Notes: generated by a model from the sequence alone, not told the origin. Positions 1 through 6,780 are shown, counted from the stretch's first letter. The stretch is 9,595 nucleotides of DNA from Natrialbaceae archaeon (GCA_003552325.1 PUKM01000093.1:1-9595); one strand, 5' to 3'. Numbers and translations are program-made.

Positions 1-807
1 CCCTTCCTCGAGGAAGCACCGGACCGCGTTCGTGATGAGGTTCGTCGTCGTGATGTTGCCTGCGACGAGCAGGAGGATGCAGGTGCCGAGTGCCTCTTGT
101 TCTGTGAGCCGGGTGCCGTCTTCGCGCTCTGCCGTCGAAATCGTGGTCAACAGATCGTCACGGGGTGAGTGTCGACGTTCCTCGAGTGCCTCGAGGAAGT
201 ACGCAGCCATCTCGTACAGCGATTGCTGGTACTCTTCGGCGACGGATTCGACGCCACTGGGCGACTCCGCGCTGGTCGAGGCAACGAGCGCATCCGACCA
301 CTGTTTGAAACGGTCGCGATCATCGCGCGGGACGCCGAGTACGTCCGCGATCACGATCACGGGCAACGGATAGGCGAGGTCGGCGACGACGTCGAGTGTT
401 CCATCCGCAGCGAGGTCGGTGAGGAGTTCGTCGGCGATTTCCCGAATCCGGGGCTCCATCTCGCCGATTGAACTCGGGCGGAAGGCTTCTTCGACTACGC
501 CACGGAGTTCGCCGTGTCGGGGTGGGTCCTGAAAGAGCATCGTTTCGAAGATGAGTTCATCCTCGGGTTGTTCCCCCGGCTGGTAGGTGTTTGCCTGGCG
601 CAGGTCCACGGAAAACGTGTCGTCGTCGTCGAGCACCCGCTTGACGTCGTCGTAGCGGAACACGTCCCACGTACGGCGACTCGAGTCGTACCGAACCGGC
701 TCGTCGTCGCGCATCTCACGGTACCACGGAAACGGCTCGAGCCATGCCTCGCGGCTCGAGAGCGCCTCTGGGAACGCCTGTAGCCCCTGTGGGTCAGCAC
801 TACTCAT
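1..807 (-). CDS. Cytochrome P450, N-terminal 269 residues (cut by window edge)
   Basis: Haem-thiolate monooxygenase of the soluble bacterial/archaeal type; substrate unknown. Reading leftwards from ATG 805-807 the frame is open to base 1. Seen: an N-terminal region typical of class I P450s (WYREMRDDEPV near residues 27-37, WDVFRYDDVKRVL near 47-59), the C-helix motif DPPRHGELR at 94-102 (H98 and R102 are the expected haem-propionate contacts), and the I-helix LLLVAGNITTTNLI at 245-258. The ExxR motif and Cys-ligand loop lie beyond the window. No signal peptide or membrane anchor is present, so it should be cytosolic and need separate ferredoxin and reductase partners, none of which is visible here. 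Oddity: the usual acidic residue before the I-helix Thr (AGxE/DTT) is Ile252. It is divergent from the aminotransferase at 965. Family assignment is firm; subfamily is not. Confidence 0.93.
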   Translation of the reverse strand, partial: MSSADPQGLQAFPEALSSREAWLEPFPWYREMRDDEPVRYDSSRRTWDVFRYDDVKRVLDDDDTFSVDLRQANTYQPGEQPEDELIFETMLFQDPPRHGELRGVVEEAFRPSSIGEMEPRIREIADELLTDLAADGTLDVVADLAYPLPVIVIADVLGVPRDDRDRFKQWSDALVASTSAESPSGVESVAEEYQQSLYEMAAYFLEALEERRHSPRDDLLTTISTAEREDGTRLTEQEALGTCILLLVAGNITTTNLITNAVRCFLEEG

Positions 808-964
808 AGGACGTGACACGAGACCTGCAGGTAAATAGCCATCCTGGGAATTCACCGTCTGCGTCTCTGAAAGGAGGACCGCTGTCGAGAACCAGTAACC
901 ACGACAGTGCACCCGTCGAGCCGCAGTCGGTGGGCCTATGACTCCCCGACACACTGCGTAAATC
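808..964. promoter_or_regulatory. Divergent intergenic region between P450 and aminotransferase genes
   Basis: These 157 bases must carry both promoters. The P450 box is described separately. For the aminotransferase the best candidate is CCTATGAC at 935-942, about 26 bases before its ATG, a weak match. Between them is an inverted repeat, CTGTCG at 882-887 and CGACAG at 902-907, with a 14-base spacer; it could be a regulator site, but six-base arms can arise by chance. AGGAGG at 872-877 is not followed by a usable start codon. Confidence 0.4.
831..838 (-). promoter_or_regulatory. TATA-like box for the P450 gene
   Basis: On the minus strand this reads GCTATTTA, centred about 27 bases before the ATG at 807. 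That is the haloarchaeal TATA position for a transcript starting at or next to the start codon. No Shine-Dalgarno sequence precedes the ATG, which fits a leaderless mRNA. The call rests on spacing and composition only. Confidence 0.5.
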
Positions 965-2035
965 ATGGAAATCGACCCCTTCGGCCTCGAGCGCTGGTTC
1001 GCGAAGTACGAACACGATGCCGACATCATGCTCGCCGAGAGCGGCATCCGGAGTCTCCCCGCAGACCGGTTCGATACCGATCCTGGTGAACTCGGCTACG
1101 TTATCCCGACCGATGGTGATCCCGAACTCCGGGCCGAGGTCGGCGCTCGATACGGCCGCACAGCCGACGAAGTACTGTTTACCGTCGGCACACAGGAAGC
1201 CAACTTCCTCGCGTTTCTCTCGCTCCTCGAGGACGATGGCCACGCCGTCGTCGTGACGCCGACGTATCAGGCGCTGCACGCCGTTCCCGACGCCTTCGGT
1301 GACGTCACTCGAGTGGGCCTCGAGCCCCCGACCTGGGAACTCGACGTCGACGCCGTAGCCGATGCGATCCGACCAGAAACGAGCGTTATCGTCCTCAACA
1401 ATCCGAACAACCCAACCGGGAGGTACCACTCGCTCGAGACGGTCGAGGCACTGTACGACCTCGCCGCGGACGCCGACGCCTATCTCCTCTGTGACGAAGT
1501 GTACCGATTGCTCGCCGAAGATCCCCTGCCGCCGGTCGCCAGCCTGGGTCCGCGTGGGCTGTCAACAACCAGTCTCACCAAAGCATACGGGCTCGCGGGC
1601 ACCCGCTTCGGGTGGCTTGTCGGTGACCGCGAGGTGATCGAAGCCGCCTGGACCTGGAAGGATTATACCACTATTTCGCCCTCCCTGTTCGGCCAGCACA
1701 TCGCCCGGCAGGCGCTCGGTGACGACGAAGACGCGATCCTCGAGGAAAACCGGGCATTGGCTGCGGACCACCGGGACCGAGTGCAGGCGTGGATCGATCG
1801 CAACGACCTCGAGTGGTACGACCCCGTCGGCGTCAACGGCTTCGTCACCGTTCCGGATGGGTTCGCCGACGGCACCGAATTCTGCCGGACCGTGGTCGAG
1901 GAGGCGAGTGTCGTCCTTGCACCGGGCGACCTCTTCGGTCACCCCGACTACTTCCGGATCGGCTTCGGCCTCCACACCGAGGAACTCGAGGAGGGCCTCG
2001 AGCGAGTGAGTGGGGTCCTCGAGACAAATCAGTAA
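965..2035 (+). CDS. PLP-dependent aminotransferase, class I/II fold
   Basis: Cytosolic fold-type I enzyme of 356 residues that would move an amino group between an amino acid and a 2-oxo acid; the substrate cannot be read from the sequence. Seen: NNPNNPTG at 145-152 (N149 contacts the PLP ring), DEVYR at 177-181 (D177 pairs with the pyridine nitrogen, Y180 with O3'), SLTKAYGLAGTRFGW at 203-217 (K206 is the Schiff-base lysine, R214 binds phosphate) and YFRIGFG at 329-335 (R331 binds substrate carboxylate). Y101 sits where an aromatic residue stacks on PLP. It is slightly shorter than many 380-400 residue relatives. The ATG at 965 is secure because an in-frame TAA lies six bases upstream. It resembles enzymes annotated simply as class I/II aminotransferases or capreomycidine-synthase-like. 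Divergent from the P450 and convergent with the membrane protein after a 40-base gap. Confidence 0.92.
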   Translation: MEIDPFGLERWFAKYEHDADIMLAESGIRSLPADRFDTDPGELGYVIPTDGDPELRAEVGARYGRTADEVLFTVGTQEANFLAFLSLLEDDGHAVVVTPTYQALHAVPDAFGDVTRVGLEPPTWELDVDAVADAIRPETSVIVLNNPNNPTGRYHSLETVEALYDLAADADAYLLCDEVYRLLAEDPLPPVASLGPRGLSTTSLTKAYGLAGTRFGWLVGDREVIEAAWTWKDYTTISPSLFGQHIARQALGDDEDAILEENRALAADHRDRVQAWIDRNDLEWYDPVGVNGFVTVPDGFADGTEFCRTVVEEASVVLAPGDLFGHPDYFRIGFGLHTEELEEGLERVSGVLETNQ

Positions 2036-2075
2036 CTTCGCCTGAGTGGCGGTGAAAGAGGAACGGTCACCCGAA

Positions 2076-2711
2076 TCAACACGAGCCCCACAACACGGGC
2101 GCTTCCGCCTCGCCCCCGTCATCGCCATTCTCGATCGCCTTGTGGAGGTCTCGAGTACGGAACGAGTCCTCAGTACAGAACCTCTCGGCGATCTCGAGCG
2201 GGACCGATACCCGTTGGCACAGGCGGGAGACGAGGAAGCCGTCGGGGCCGAAGACGAACTGAACGTCGTAGTGACGAATCCGATCCGTCCAGACGGCGTC
2301 GGTATCCCCGGTCGGATCCACAGCTGTCGACTCGAGGAGTGGATGCACCGCCTCGAGGATGCTTCCCACGTACTCGAACGCCAGGTCCATACTCGGTGGC
2401 TCGGTCATGCCCAACTCGACGCGGATGACGGGCACAATTTCGGGTTGGGTCTGATTGGGTGTGCCGTCTTCGCTCGCCCCCTCCGCTGTCGACGGCGCGT
2501 CGTGCACGTCGATCCGATACACCCGCGGCGGGGCCTCGAGGTGCGTCCGTTCTACCGTATGTGCCGACGCGAGGGCCTGATTGAGTTGGCCTCGACAATC
2601 CGAGCCGATGACGGCACGGGCCCTACGCGAGCGTCGGCGCAGGCGGAACAGGATAATCGTGGCGACGGTAGCGAGCACGAACGTCCCCGCCACGAGTGCA
2701 ACCTCGAGCAT
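2076..2711 (-). CDS. Single-span membrane protein of unknown function
   Basis: I do not recognise the family. The 211-residue product starts MLEVALVAGT and has one hydrophobic segment at about residues 4-22, followed at once by a very basic stretch (RLRRRSRRAR, 23-32). The positive-inside rule therefore places the N-terminus outside and a domain of about 180 residues in the cytosol. That domain has a conserved-looking alpha/beta pattern: VYRIDVHD at 64-71, an acidic linker rich in Thr, Gly and Gln (72-91), VPVIRVELGM at 93-102, a helix at 108-128, then RIRHYDVQFVFG at 144-155 and a helix at 170-179. The chain ends in Cys. The frame continues upstream to 2915, but that extension is Arg-rich and unstructured, and ATG 2711 begins right at the membrane helix, so I chose it. 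Convergent with the aminotransferase and divergent from aIF5A. No function is proposed. Confidence 0.75.
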   Translation of the reverse strand: MLEVALVAGTFVLATVATIILFRLRRRSRRARAVIGSDCRGQLNQALASAHTVERTHLEAPPRVYRIDVHDAPSTAEGASEDGTPNQTQPEIVPVIRVELGMTEPPSMDLAFEYVGSILEAVHPLLESTAVDPTGDTDAVWTDRIRHYDVQFVFGPDGFLVSRLCQRVSVPLEIAERFCTEDSFRTRDLHKAIENGDDGGEAEAPVLWGSC

Positions 2712-2949
2712 CGACTGGTACTGTCGGCCGTACCGGTGTGAAGATTTCGTCTCCGCGGTGGCAACGCTCTCTCTCGATCTCCAGTCACTCGTCTTCCCAC
2801 AACCTGGCTTCCGGGGGTTCGTCCTGAGGCCCCTGTCTCGTGCACCTTCGAGGACCCGACGCTCGTCTCTCGAGAGGCGGTTTTCGAGGGGCGCAGGCGT
2901 GACGATCCGTATCAATCCCTTTATGCCGTTCCGTTGAGTAGCCCGCTGT
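2712..2949. promoter_or_regulatory. Divergent intergenic region before membrane protein and aIF5A genes
   Basis: These 238 bases hold the promoters of both flanking genes. Six bases before the minus-strand ATG lies an inverted repeat, GGTAC (2717-2721) and GTACC (2730-2734), a plausible operator or a small hairpin near the start of the mRNA. The minus-strand sequence GAAATCTT (2741-2748) is a weak TATA candidate. The middle of the region shows no RNA gene or credible ORF. Confidence 0.4.
2918..2925 (+). promoter_or_regulatory. TATA-like box for the aIF5A operon
   Basis: CCTTTATG lies about 28 bases before the aIF5A ATG at 2950, preceded by an A/T-containing stretch (ATCAAT, 2911-2916) where a BRE could sit. 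No Shine-Dalgarno motif precedes the ATG, so a leaderless transcript is expected. It would drive aIF5A, the agmatinase and the third gene together. Confidence 0.55.
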
Positions 2950-3324
2950 ATGGCGAAACAGCAGAAAGAAGTTCGCGACCTCGGCGAGGGCGGCTACGTA
3001 GTCATCGACGACGCGGCGTGCAAAATCAACTCTTACTCTACTGCCAAACCCGGGAAACACGGCAGTGCGAAGGCACGTATCGAAGCTGTCGGCGTCTTCG
3101 ACGGCAAAAAGCGCTCGCTCTCACAGCCCGTCGACGCGAAGATCTGGGTTCCTATCATCAACCGGAAACAGGGGCAAGTCGTCTCGACTGACGGCGACGA
3201 CATGCAGGTGATGGACCTCGAGACCTACGAAACCTTCACGATGCGCATCCCTGAGGACATCGATGCCTCCCCTGACGACAACATCGAGTACCTCGAGATG
3301 GACGGCCAGCGAAAGATCGTTTGA
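2950..3324 (+). CDS. eif5A: Translation factor aIF5A (eIF5A homologue)
   Basis: Cytosolic ribosome-binding factor that helps peptide-bond formation at stalling motifs; homologue of eukaryotic eIF5A and bacterial EF-P. The 124-residue length is normal. The N-terminal SH3-like domain (about 1-68) carries the modification loop STAKPGKHGSAK at 30-41. By alignment with human eIF5A (TGK50HG), K36 is the lysine that receives the deoxyhypusine/hypusine side chain. CKINSYS at 24-30 just before it is also typical. The OB-fold C-terminal domain spans about 70-124. In haloarchaea the modification is known to stop at deoxyhypusine and to use agmatine instead of spermidine, which fits the agmatinase-family gene that begins at the stop codon. 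The modifying synthase is not in this window. Confidence 0.97.
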   Translation: MAKQQKEVRDLGEGGYVVIDDAACKINSYSTAKPGKHGSAKARIEAVGVFDGKKRSLSQPVDAKIWVPIINRKQGQVVSTDGDDMQVMDLETYETFTMRIPEDIDASPDDNIEYLEMDGQRKIV

Positions 3325-4193
3325 TGTTCCCCGGGGCGACCGTCGAGCGAACGGAGGCGAACTTCGTCATCGTCGGTGCGCCCCTCGACGCATCGACGAC
3401 GTTTCAGCCGGGAGCCCGATTCGGCCCACGGCGTATTCGACATTTTGCAGAGACGTACGACGATTACGACCAGCGGACAGGCCGCCGGTTCACCGAGTGT
3501 GGCGTACGTGACCACGGCGACGTTCGCGCCTGGGACGACGTCGCCGAGTATCTGACCTACCTCGAGGGGACGCTCCGTGACGTCGTCTGGGACGATGCCA
3601 TCCCGATCACGTTCGGTGGCGAGCACACCGTCACCGCGGCGGGGGTCGGGGCGACCGACCCCGACGTCTTCGTCTGCCTCGACGCCCACCTCGATCTGCG
3701 ACTGGAGTACGACGGGAATCCGCTCAATCACGCCTGTGTGACACGGCGACTACTCGACCCCGACTCGTTCGAGAACCACCCGCTCGAGGTCGACGTCGAG
3801 GAAGCGATCATCATCGGCGCACGGACGGGAAGCGAAGCGGAGTGGGAACGGGCGAACGAACCCGACGTGACGGTCATCCCTCCGGAGGACGCCGCAAATG
3901 CGGTAGCCGACCTCGAGTCCATGATTGACGGCAGGAACTGCTACCTGAGTGTCGACATCGACGGTGCGGATCCGGCCTACGCACCGGGAACGGGGACCAT
4001 GGAACCGTTTGGCCTCGAGCCCCGCGAGATGCGCGATATCGTTCGCACCGTCGCGCCCGCTGCCACAGGATTCGACGTCGTCGAGGTCAACGACCGTGAC
4101 GATGGTCAGGCGGCTGCTCTCGCCGGAAAACTCTGTCGGGAGTTCGTGTTTTCGTCTACACACGGGGAAACCGATGGCGCAATCCAGAAATAG
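3324..4193 (+). CDS. speB: Agmatinase-family ureohydrolase, probably acting on agmatinyl-aIF5A
   Basis: A 289-residue member of the arginase/agmatinase family, which hydrolyse guanidino groups to amine plus urea at a di-manganese centre. The ligand set is present: H101 in GGEHT, D120, H122 and D124 in DAHLD, D211 and D213 in DIDGADP. H136 and E254 match the other conserved polar positions. The PGTGT loop (221-225) is kept, but the usual Pro-x-x-Gly-Gly after it reads MEPFGL. The ATG at 3324 shares one base with the aIF5A TGA (TGATG), so the two are translationally coupled; a TTG one codon earlier is in frame but less likely. Haloarchaeal work showed that an agmatinase homologue turns agmatinyl-aIF5A into deoxyhypusine-aIF5A. 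Given the overlap, that role is likelier here than free agmatine breakdown, but this is inference. Confidence 0.92.
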   Translation: MFPGATVERTEANFVIVGAPLDASTTFQPGARFGPRRIRHFAETYDDYDQRTGRRFTECGVRDHGDVRAWDDVAEYLTYLEGTLRDVVWDDAIPITFGGEHTVTAAGVGATDPDVFVCLDAHLDLRLEYDGNPLNHACVTRRLLDPDSFENHPLEVDVEEAIIIGARTGSEAEWERANEPDVTVIPPEDAANAVADLESMIDGRNCYLSVDIDGADPAYAPGTGTMEPFGLEPREMRDIVRTVAPAATGFDVVEVNDRDDGQAAALAGKLCREFVFSSTHGETDGAIQK

Positions 4194-4205
4194 CGCATCC
4201 GCGTA

Positions 4206-4212
4206 GAGGTGA
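4206..4212 (+). promoter_or_regulatory. Shine-Dalgarno site deciding the start of the third operon gene
   Basis: GAGGTGA matches the complement of the 16S rRNA 3' end and lies five bases before ATG 4218. It overlaps an in-frame GTG at 4209, so that GTG is part of the ribosome site and not the start. A Shine-Dalgarno site is expected for an internal operon gene, unlike the leaderless first gene. Confidence 0.65.
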
Positions 4213-4217
4213 CCAGT

Positions 4218-4721
4218 ATGACGCTTTCGGAGGAGGCGCGCGAGCGACTGGCAGACGTGGTCGAGCTACAGCCGACGAAAAACAGCGAACTCCAGGACCG
4301 GTGGGACCTCGAGAGCGGCAGTGAGGTCCATCAGTTCCTCGAGAACGAACTCGGGGACTACTACTTCCGGGACGACAACAGTCTGATCCGGGCGACCGCC
4401 GACGCGGCTGAGCTGGTCGACGTCGAACCCGGTGTCGTCAGCGAGGACGGAGACGAGGGCCCACCCTCCCGCGTTCGGGTCCCCGAACTCCAGGCGCAGA
4501 TCCTGGAGGTCCTCCCCGGCCCCGACGAGCGGTCCCAGAGCGTGGTCGCGACGCTGCACGCCCTCCGTGACACCTACGACGTCGATCCACCCGTCGAGGA
4601 TGTCCGGTCAGGGATCCAGAGCCTCCGCCGAAAAGACGTCGTCGAGGTCGAATACCGAACGGTCCCGACGTTTCGTCTGACCGTCGACCTCGCCGACCTC
4701 GAGGTTGCGATCGCCGACTGA
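4218..4721 (+). CDS. DUF5797-like protein with two predicted winged-helix domains
   Basis: A 167-residue acidic protein, which I believe belongs to the haloarchaeal family DUF5797; the function is unknown. Seen: the N-terminal half (about 5-66) reads helix, helix, recognition-type helix (SGSEVHQFLENELG, 33-46) and a wing (YYFRDDNSLIRAT, 48-60), as in winged-helix domains. After an acidic linker (67-86), residues 88-158 repeat that plan: LQAQILEVLPG, a helix at 105-120, EDVRSGIQSLRRKDVVEVEYR at 127-147 read as recognition helix plus wing, then a beta strand TFRLTV (151-156). There is no membrane segment and no Cys cluster. It lies 24 bases after the agmatinase stop with its own Shine-Dalgarno site, so it is cotranscribed with aIF5A. 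It may be a transcription regulator or an RNA- or ribosome-binding accessory; the sequence does not decide. Confidence 0.82.
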   Translation: MTLSEEARERLADVVELQPTKNSELQDRWDLESGSEVHQFLENELGDYYFRDDNSLIRATADAAELVDVEPGVVSEDGDEGPPSRVRVPELQAQILEVLPGPDERSQSVVATLHALRDTYDVDPPVEDVRSGIQSLRRKDVVEVEYRTVPTFRLTVDLADLEVAIAD

Positions 4722-4744
4722 CCTTCTACCCACGGGACCGGACG

Positions 4745-4753
4745 CCTTTTTAC
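4745..4753 (+). promoter_or_regulatory. TATA-like box for deoC
   Basis: CCTTTTTAC lies about 27 bases before ATG 4776, correctly placed for leaderless transcription of deoC. Its run of five T residues, 25 bases after the previous stop codon, could also serve as a U-tract terminator for the aIF5A operon, so the two units may be separated at this spot. Confidence 0.55.
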
Positions 4754-4775
4754 CCTCCGCTCGAGTCCTGCTCCT

Positions 4776-5414
4776 ATGGATCGTCATTCATTGGCCCCCT
4801 TGATCGATCACACCGTTCTTGGACCGGAGACGACACCGGCGGACGTCGAACGCGTGCTCGAGGCCGCTGACGAACACGGAATGAACGCCTGTATCCCGCC
4901 GTACGCGGTCGAAGCCGCCGCCGAGACCTATCCCGACGTAACACTCGCGACGGTCGTCGGCTTTCCCCACGGCCAGCACGACCACGACGTCAAGCGCCGC
5001 GAAGGGGTGCTCGCCTGGCGAGCGGGTGCGGACGAACTCGATGTCGTCCTCAACATCGCCCTGGTACAGACGGGTGACCTCGAGGCCGTCGAAGCCGAAC
5101 TCGAGGAACTCGTGGCTGCGGTACCGATCCCTGTCAAGGTGATCATCGAGACGGCGCTACTCACTGACGAACAGAAACACGCCGCGTGCGCCGCCGCTGC
5201 GGACGCTGGGGCAGCGATGGTCAAAACGTCGACAGGCTTCGCCGACGGTGGAGCGACGGTCGCCGACGTCGAACTGATGAGCGAGTACGCCCCTGTCAAA
5301 GCCAGTGGTGGAATCGGCAGCTACGAGGAGGCGATGGCGATGATCGAAGCCGGTGCTGAACGGATCGGGGCCTCGAGCGGCGTGGCGATTCTCGAGGGAG
5401 CACCCGAGCACTGA
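4776..5414 (+). CDS. deoC: Deoxyribose-phosphate aldolase
   Basis: Class I aldolase that splits 2-deoxy-D-ribose 5-phosphate into acetaldehyde and glyceraldehyde 3-phosphate, the last step of deoxynucleoside breakdown; cytosolic. The 212-residue length suits the short archaeal form (E. coli DeoC is 259). Seen along the TIM barrel: LIDHTVLGP (9-17), VVGFPHG (60-66), DELDVVLN (86-93, D89 being the proton-relay Asp), VKVIIETALL (120-129), VKTSTGF (149-155, K150 the Schiff-base lysine) and VKASGGIG (174-181, K175 the second active-site lysine). Every catalytic residue is present. ATG 4776 is supported by the box about 27 bases upstream. No other nucleoside-catabolism gene is adjacent in this window. 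It ends 13 bases from the end of the convergent peptidase gene, so the two transcripts probably overlap at their 3' ends. Confidence 0.96.
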   Translation: MDRHSLAPLIDHTVLGPETTPADVERVLEAADEHGMNACIPPYAVEAAAETYPDVTLATVVGFPHGQHDHDVKRREGVLAWRAGADELDVVLNIALVQTGDLEAVEAELEELVAAVPIPVKVIIETALLTDEQKHAACAAAADAGAAMVKTSTGFADGGATVADVELMSEYAPVKASGGIGSYEEAMAMIEAGAERIGASSGVAILEGAPEH

Positions 5415-5427
5415 CTGGACGTCTGCT

Positions 5428-6780
5428 TTAGGACCACTCCGACGGCCAGATATCCGAGGCCCGCATTCCCGGTTCGTAGTCCTGTGCCTCGAGAGCCCCA
5501 CGCAAGTCGTCCGTTTGCACTCGCGGTGGCTCCGTTCTCGAGAGCGCCAGGACGGAAAGCGCCGTGAGCATGGCGTGTTCGCGGAGGTTTCGTGGGTCGA
5601 CTTTGTCCCGCGTATCCGCGGCCGTGTGCCCCCAGCCACGGCCCCGTTCGCCACCACTGGCGGGTTCGCTGTGCAGTTGGTACGACGGAACCCCAGCTTT
5701 CAGGAACGGCCAGTGGTCGCTGAACGGGTGTGGCTCGGTTTCGTGCACGATCGGCTGGCCATATGCGTCGCCCACCGACGCTGCGACCGAACGCATCGCC
5801 GCTGAGGCGTGGCTGTAGGCTTTCAGGTTGCGGAACCGGCCGGCTCCGTCGACGTTGATCACGGCGCGTACGTGCTCGAGGTCGCGTTCTGCGGCGAGGG
5901 CGTCAGCACCGAGGAGGCCGATTTCCTCACACCCAACGCCAGCAACGCGCACCCGACACTCGAGTTCGGCTTCGATCTCGGCGAGGATCGCTGCGGCCCC
6001 AACGACCGTTGCGATCCCACAGCCGTTGTCAAGTGCACCTTCGGCGATGTCGTGGGCGTCGTAGTGCCCAAGGAGGATGAGTTCTTCCTCGGTATCGGGC
6101 CCCAGTTCGCCAACGACGTTCTGGCTGGTACCATCCTCCGTGCTGGCGTCGACCTGGAGTTTGGCACGCCCGCCGTCAGCGGCGTACTCGGTGAGCCAGT
6201 CGTGGGTTTCGGCGCTCACGCCAACGCCGGGCATGGCCGCCTCGCCGTCGAATCGGAGGGATCCAGTTGGTGGCAGCTGGCCGGGAACGTGGTTCGCGAA
6301 GATGAATCCCTGTGCGCCGGCGGCCACCGCGTGCCCGAATTTCTCCATGCGATGGACGAACCGCTGGCCGGGTGGGGTCGTCGTACTCGCAACGACGATT
6401 GCGCCGTTGACGTCCCCACCGGCCTCCTCGATCTCCTCGGGCGTCCCGTACCCGACGTCGACTAACGGCCCCTCGAGGTCACCCGGCGGCGAATATGGCA
6501 GGGCAATCGCCTCGAACGAGCGTTCGACTGGTTCGGTGACGGCAAAACGGGTGTGTCCACGCTCCCAGTACTGCATCGGGAACGACTCGAGGCCCACCGA
6601 TTGGACGCCTGCATCCTCGAGTGCCTCCGCGACGATATCAGCAGCCCGGCGTTCGCCTGAGGAGCCGCCCATGCGGTGCTCGAGTTGGGTGAGGTCGGTC
6701 AGCAGATTCCAGGCTCGATCGTCGTGCCAGGCACGCCCGAGTGCTGTCTCGAGGTGGTCCGACGATGGTATCTCTGTCAT
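5428..6780 (-). CDS. M28-family zinc metallopeptidase with PA-type insert
   Basis: A 450-residue co-catalytic di-zinc aminopeptidase or carboxypeptidase of the M28 family. The metal set is visible: H239 in GHYDAHD, D251 in ALDNGCG (bridging), E285/E286 in CEEIG (catalytic Glu and zinc ligand), D311 in NVDGAG and H385 in WGHTAADT. PFSDHWPF at 352-359 and GVPSYQLHS at 363-371 are also typical of the fold. Residues about 100-200, including GAIVVASTTTPPG (126-138) and GAQGFIFANH (155-164), resemble a protease-associated (PA) domain inserted before the catalytic core. Many such enzymes are secreted, but this one starts MTEIPSSDHL with no Sec, Tat or lipobox signal, so it is probably cytosolic. An in-frame extension to 6843 exists, but ATG 6780 is better placed relative to the upstream box. 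Convergent with deoC. The peptide substrate is unknown. Confidence 0.93.
   Translation of the reverse strand: MTEIPSSDHLETALGRAWHDDRAWNLLTDLTQLEHRMGGSSGERRAADIVAEALEDAGVQSVGLESFPMQYWERGHTRFAVTEPVERSFEAIALPYSPPGDLEGPLVDVGYGTPEEIEEAGGDVNGAIVVASTTTPPGQRFVHRMEKFGHAVAAGAQGFIFANHVPGQLPPTGSLRFDGEAAMPGVGVSAETHDWLTEYAADGGRAKLQVDASTEDGTSQNVVGELGPDTEEELILLGHYDAHDIAEGALDNGCGIATVVGAAAILAEIEAELECRVRVAGVGCEEIGLLGADALAAERDLEHVRAVINVDGAGRFRNLKAYSHASAAMRSVAASVGDAYGQPIVHETEPHPFSDHWPFLKAGVPSYQLHSEPASGGERGRGWGHTAADTRDKVDPRNLREHAMLTALSVLALSRTEPPRVQTDDLRGALEAQDYEPGMRASDIWPSEWS

Noticed and set aside
2046..2741. Open frame of 231 codons on the plus strand opposite the membrane protein gene
   Set aside because: The minus-strand reading gives a clean membrane helix, positive-inside pattern and ordered domain, while the plus reading is Arg/His-rich with no such structure.
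2712..2915. 68-residue N-terminal extension of the membrane protein
   Set aside because: It is Arg-rich and unstructured, and would put a long basic tail before a helix that otherwise starts at Met; the shorter start fits haloarchaeal gene structure.
4722..4760. Independent terminator hairpin after the aIF5A operon
   Set aside because: No stem with a following T tract is visible; the T5 run coincides with the deoC promoter box, so it is only mentioned there.
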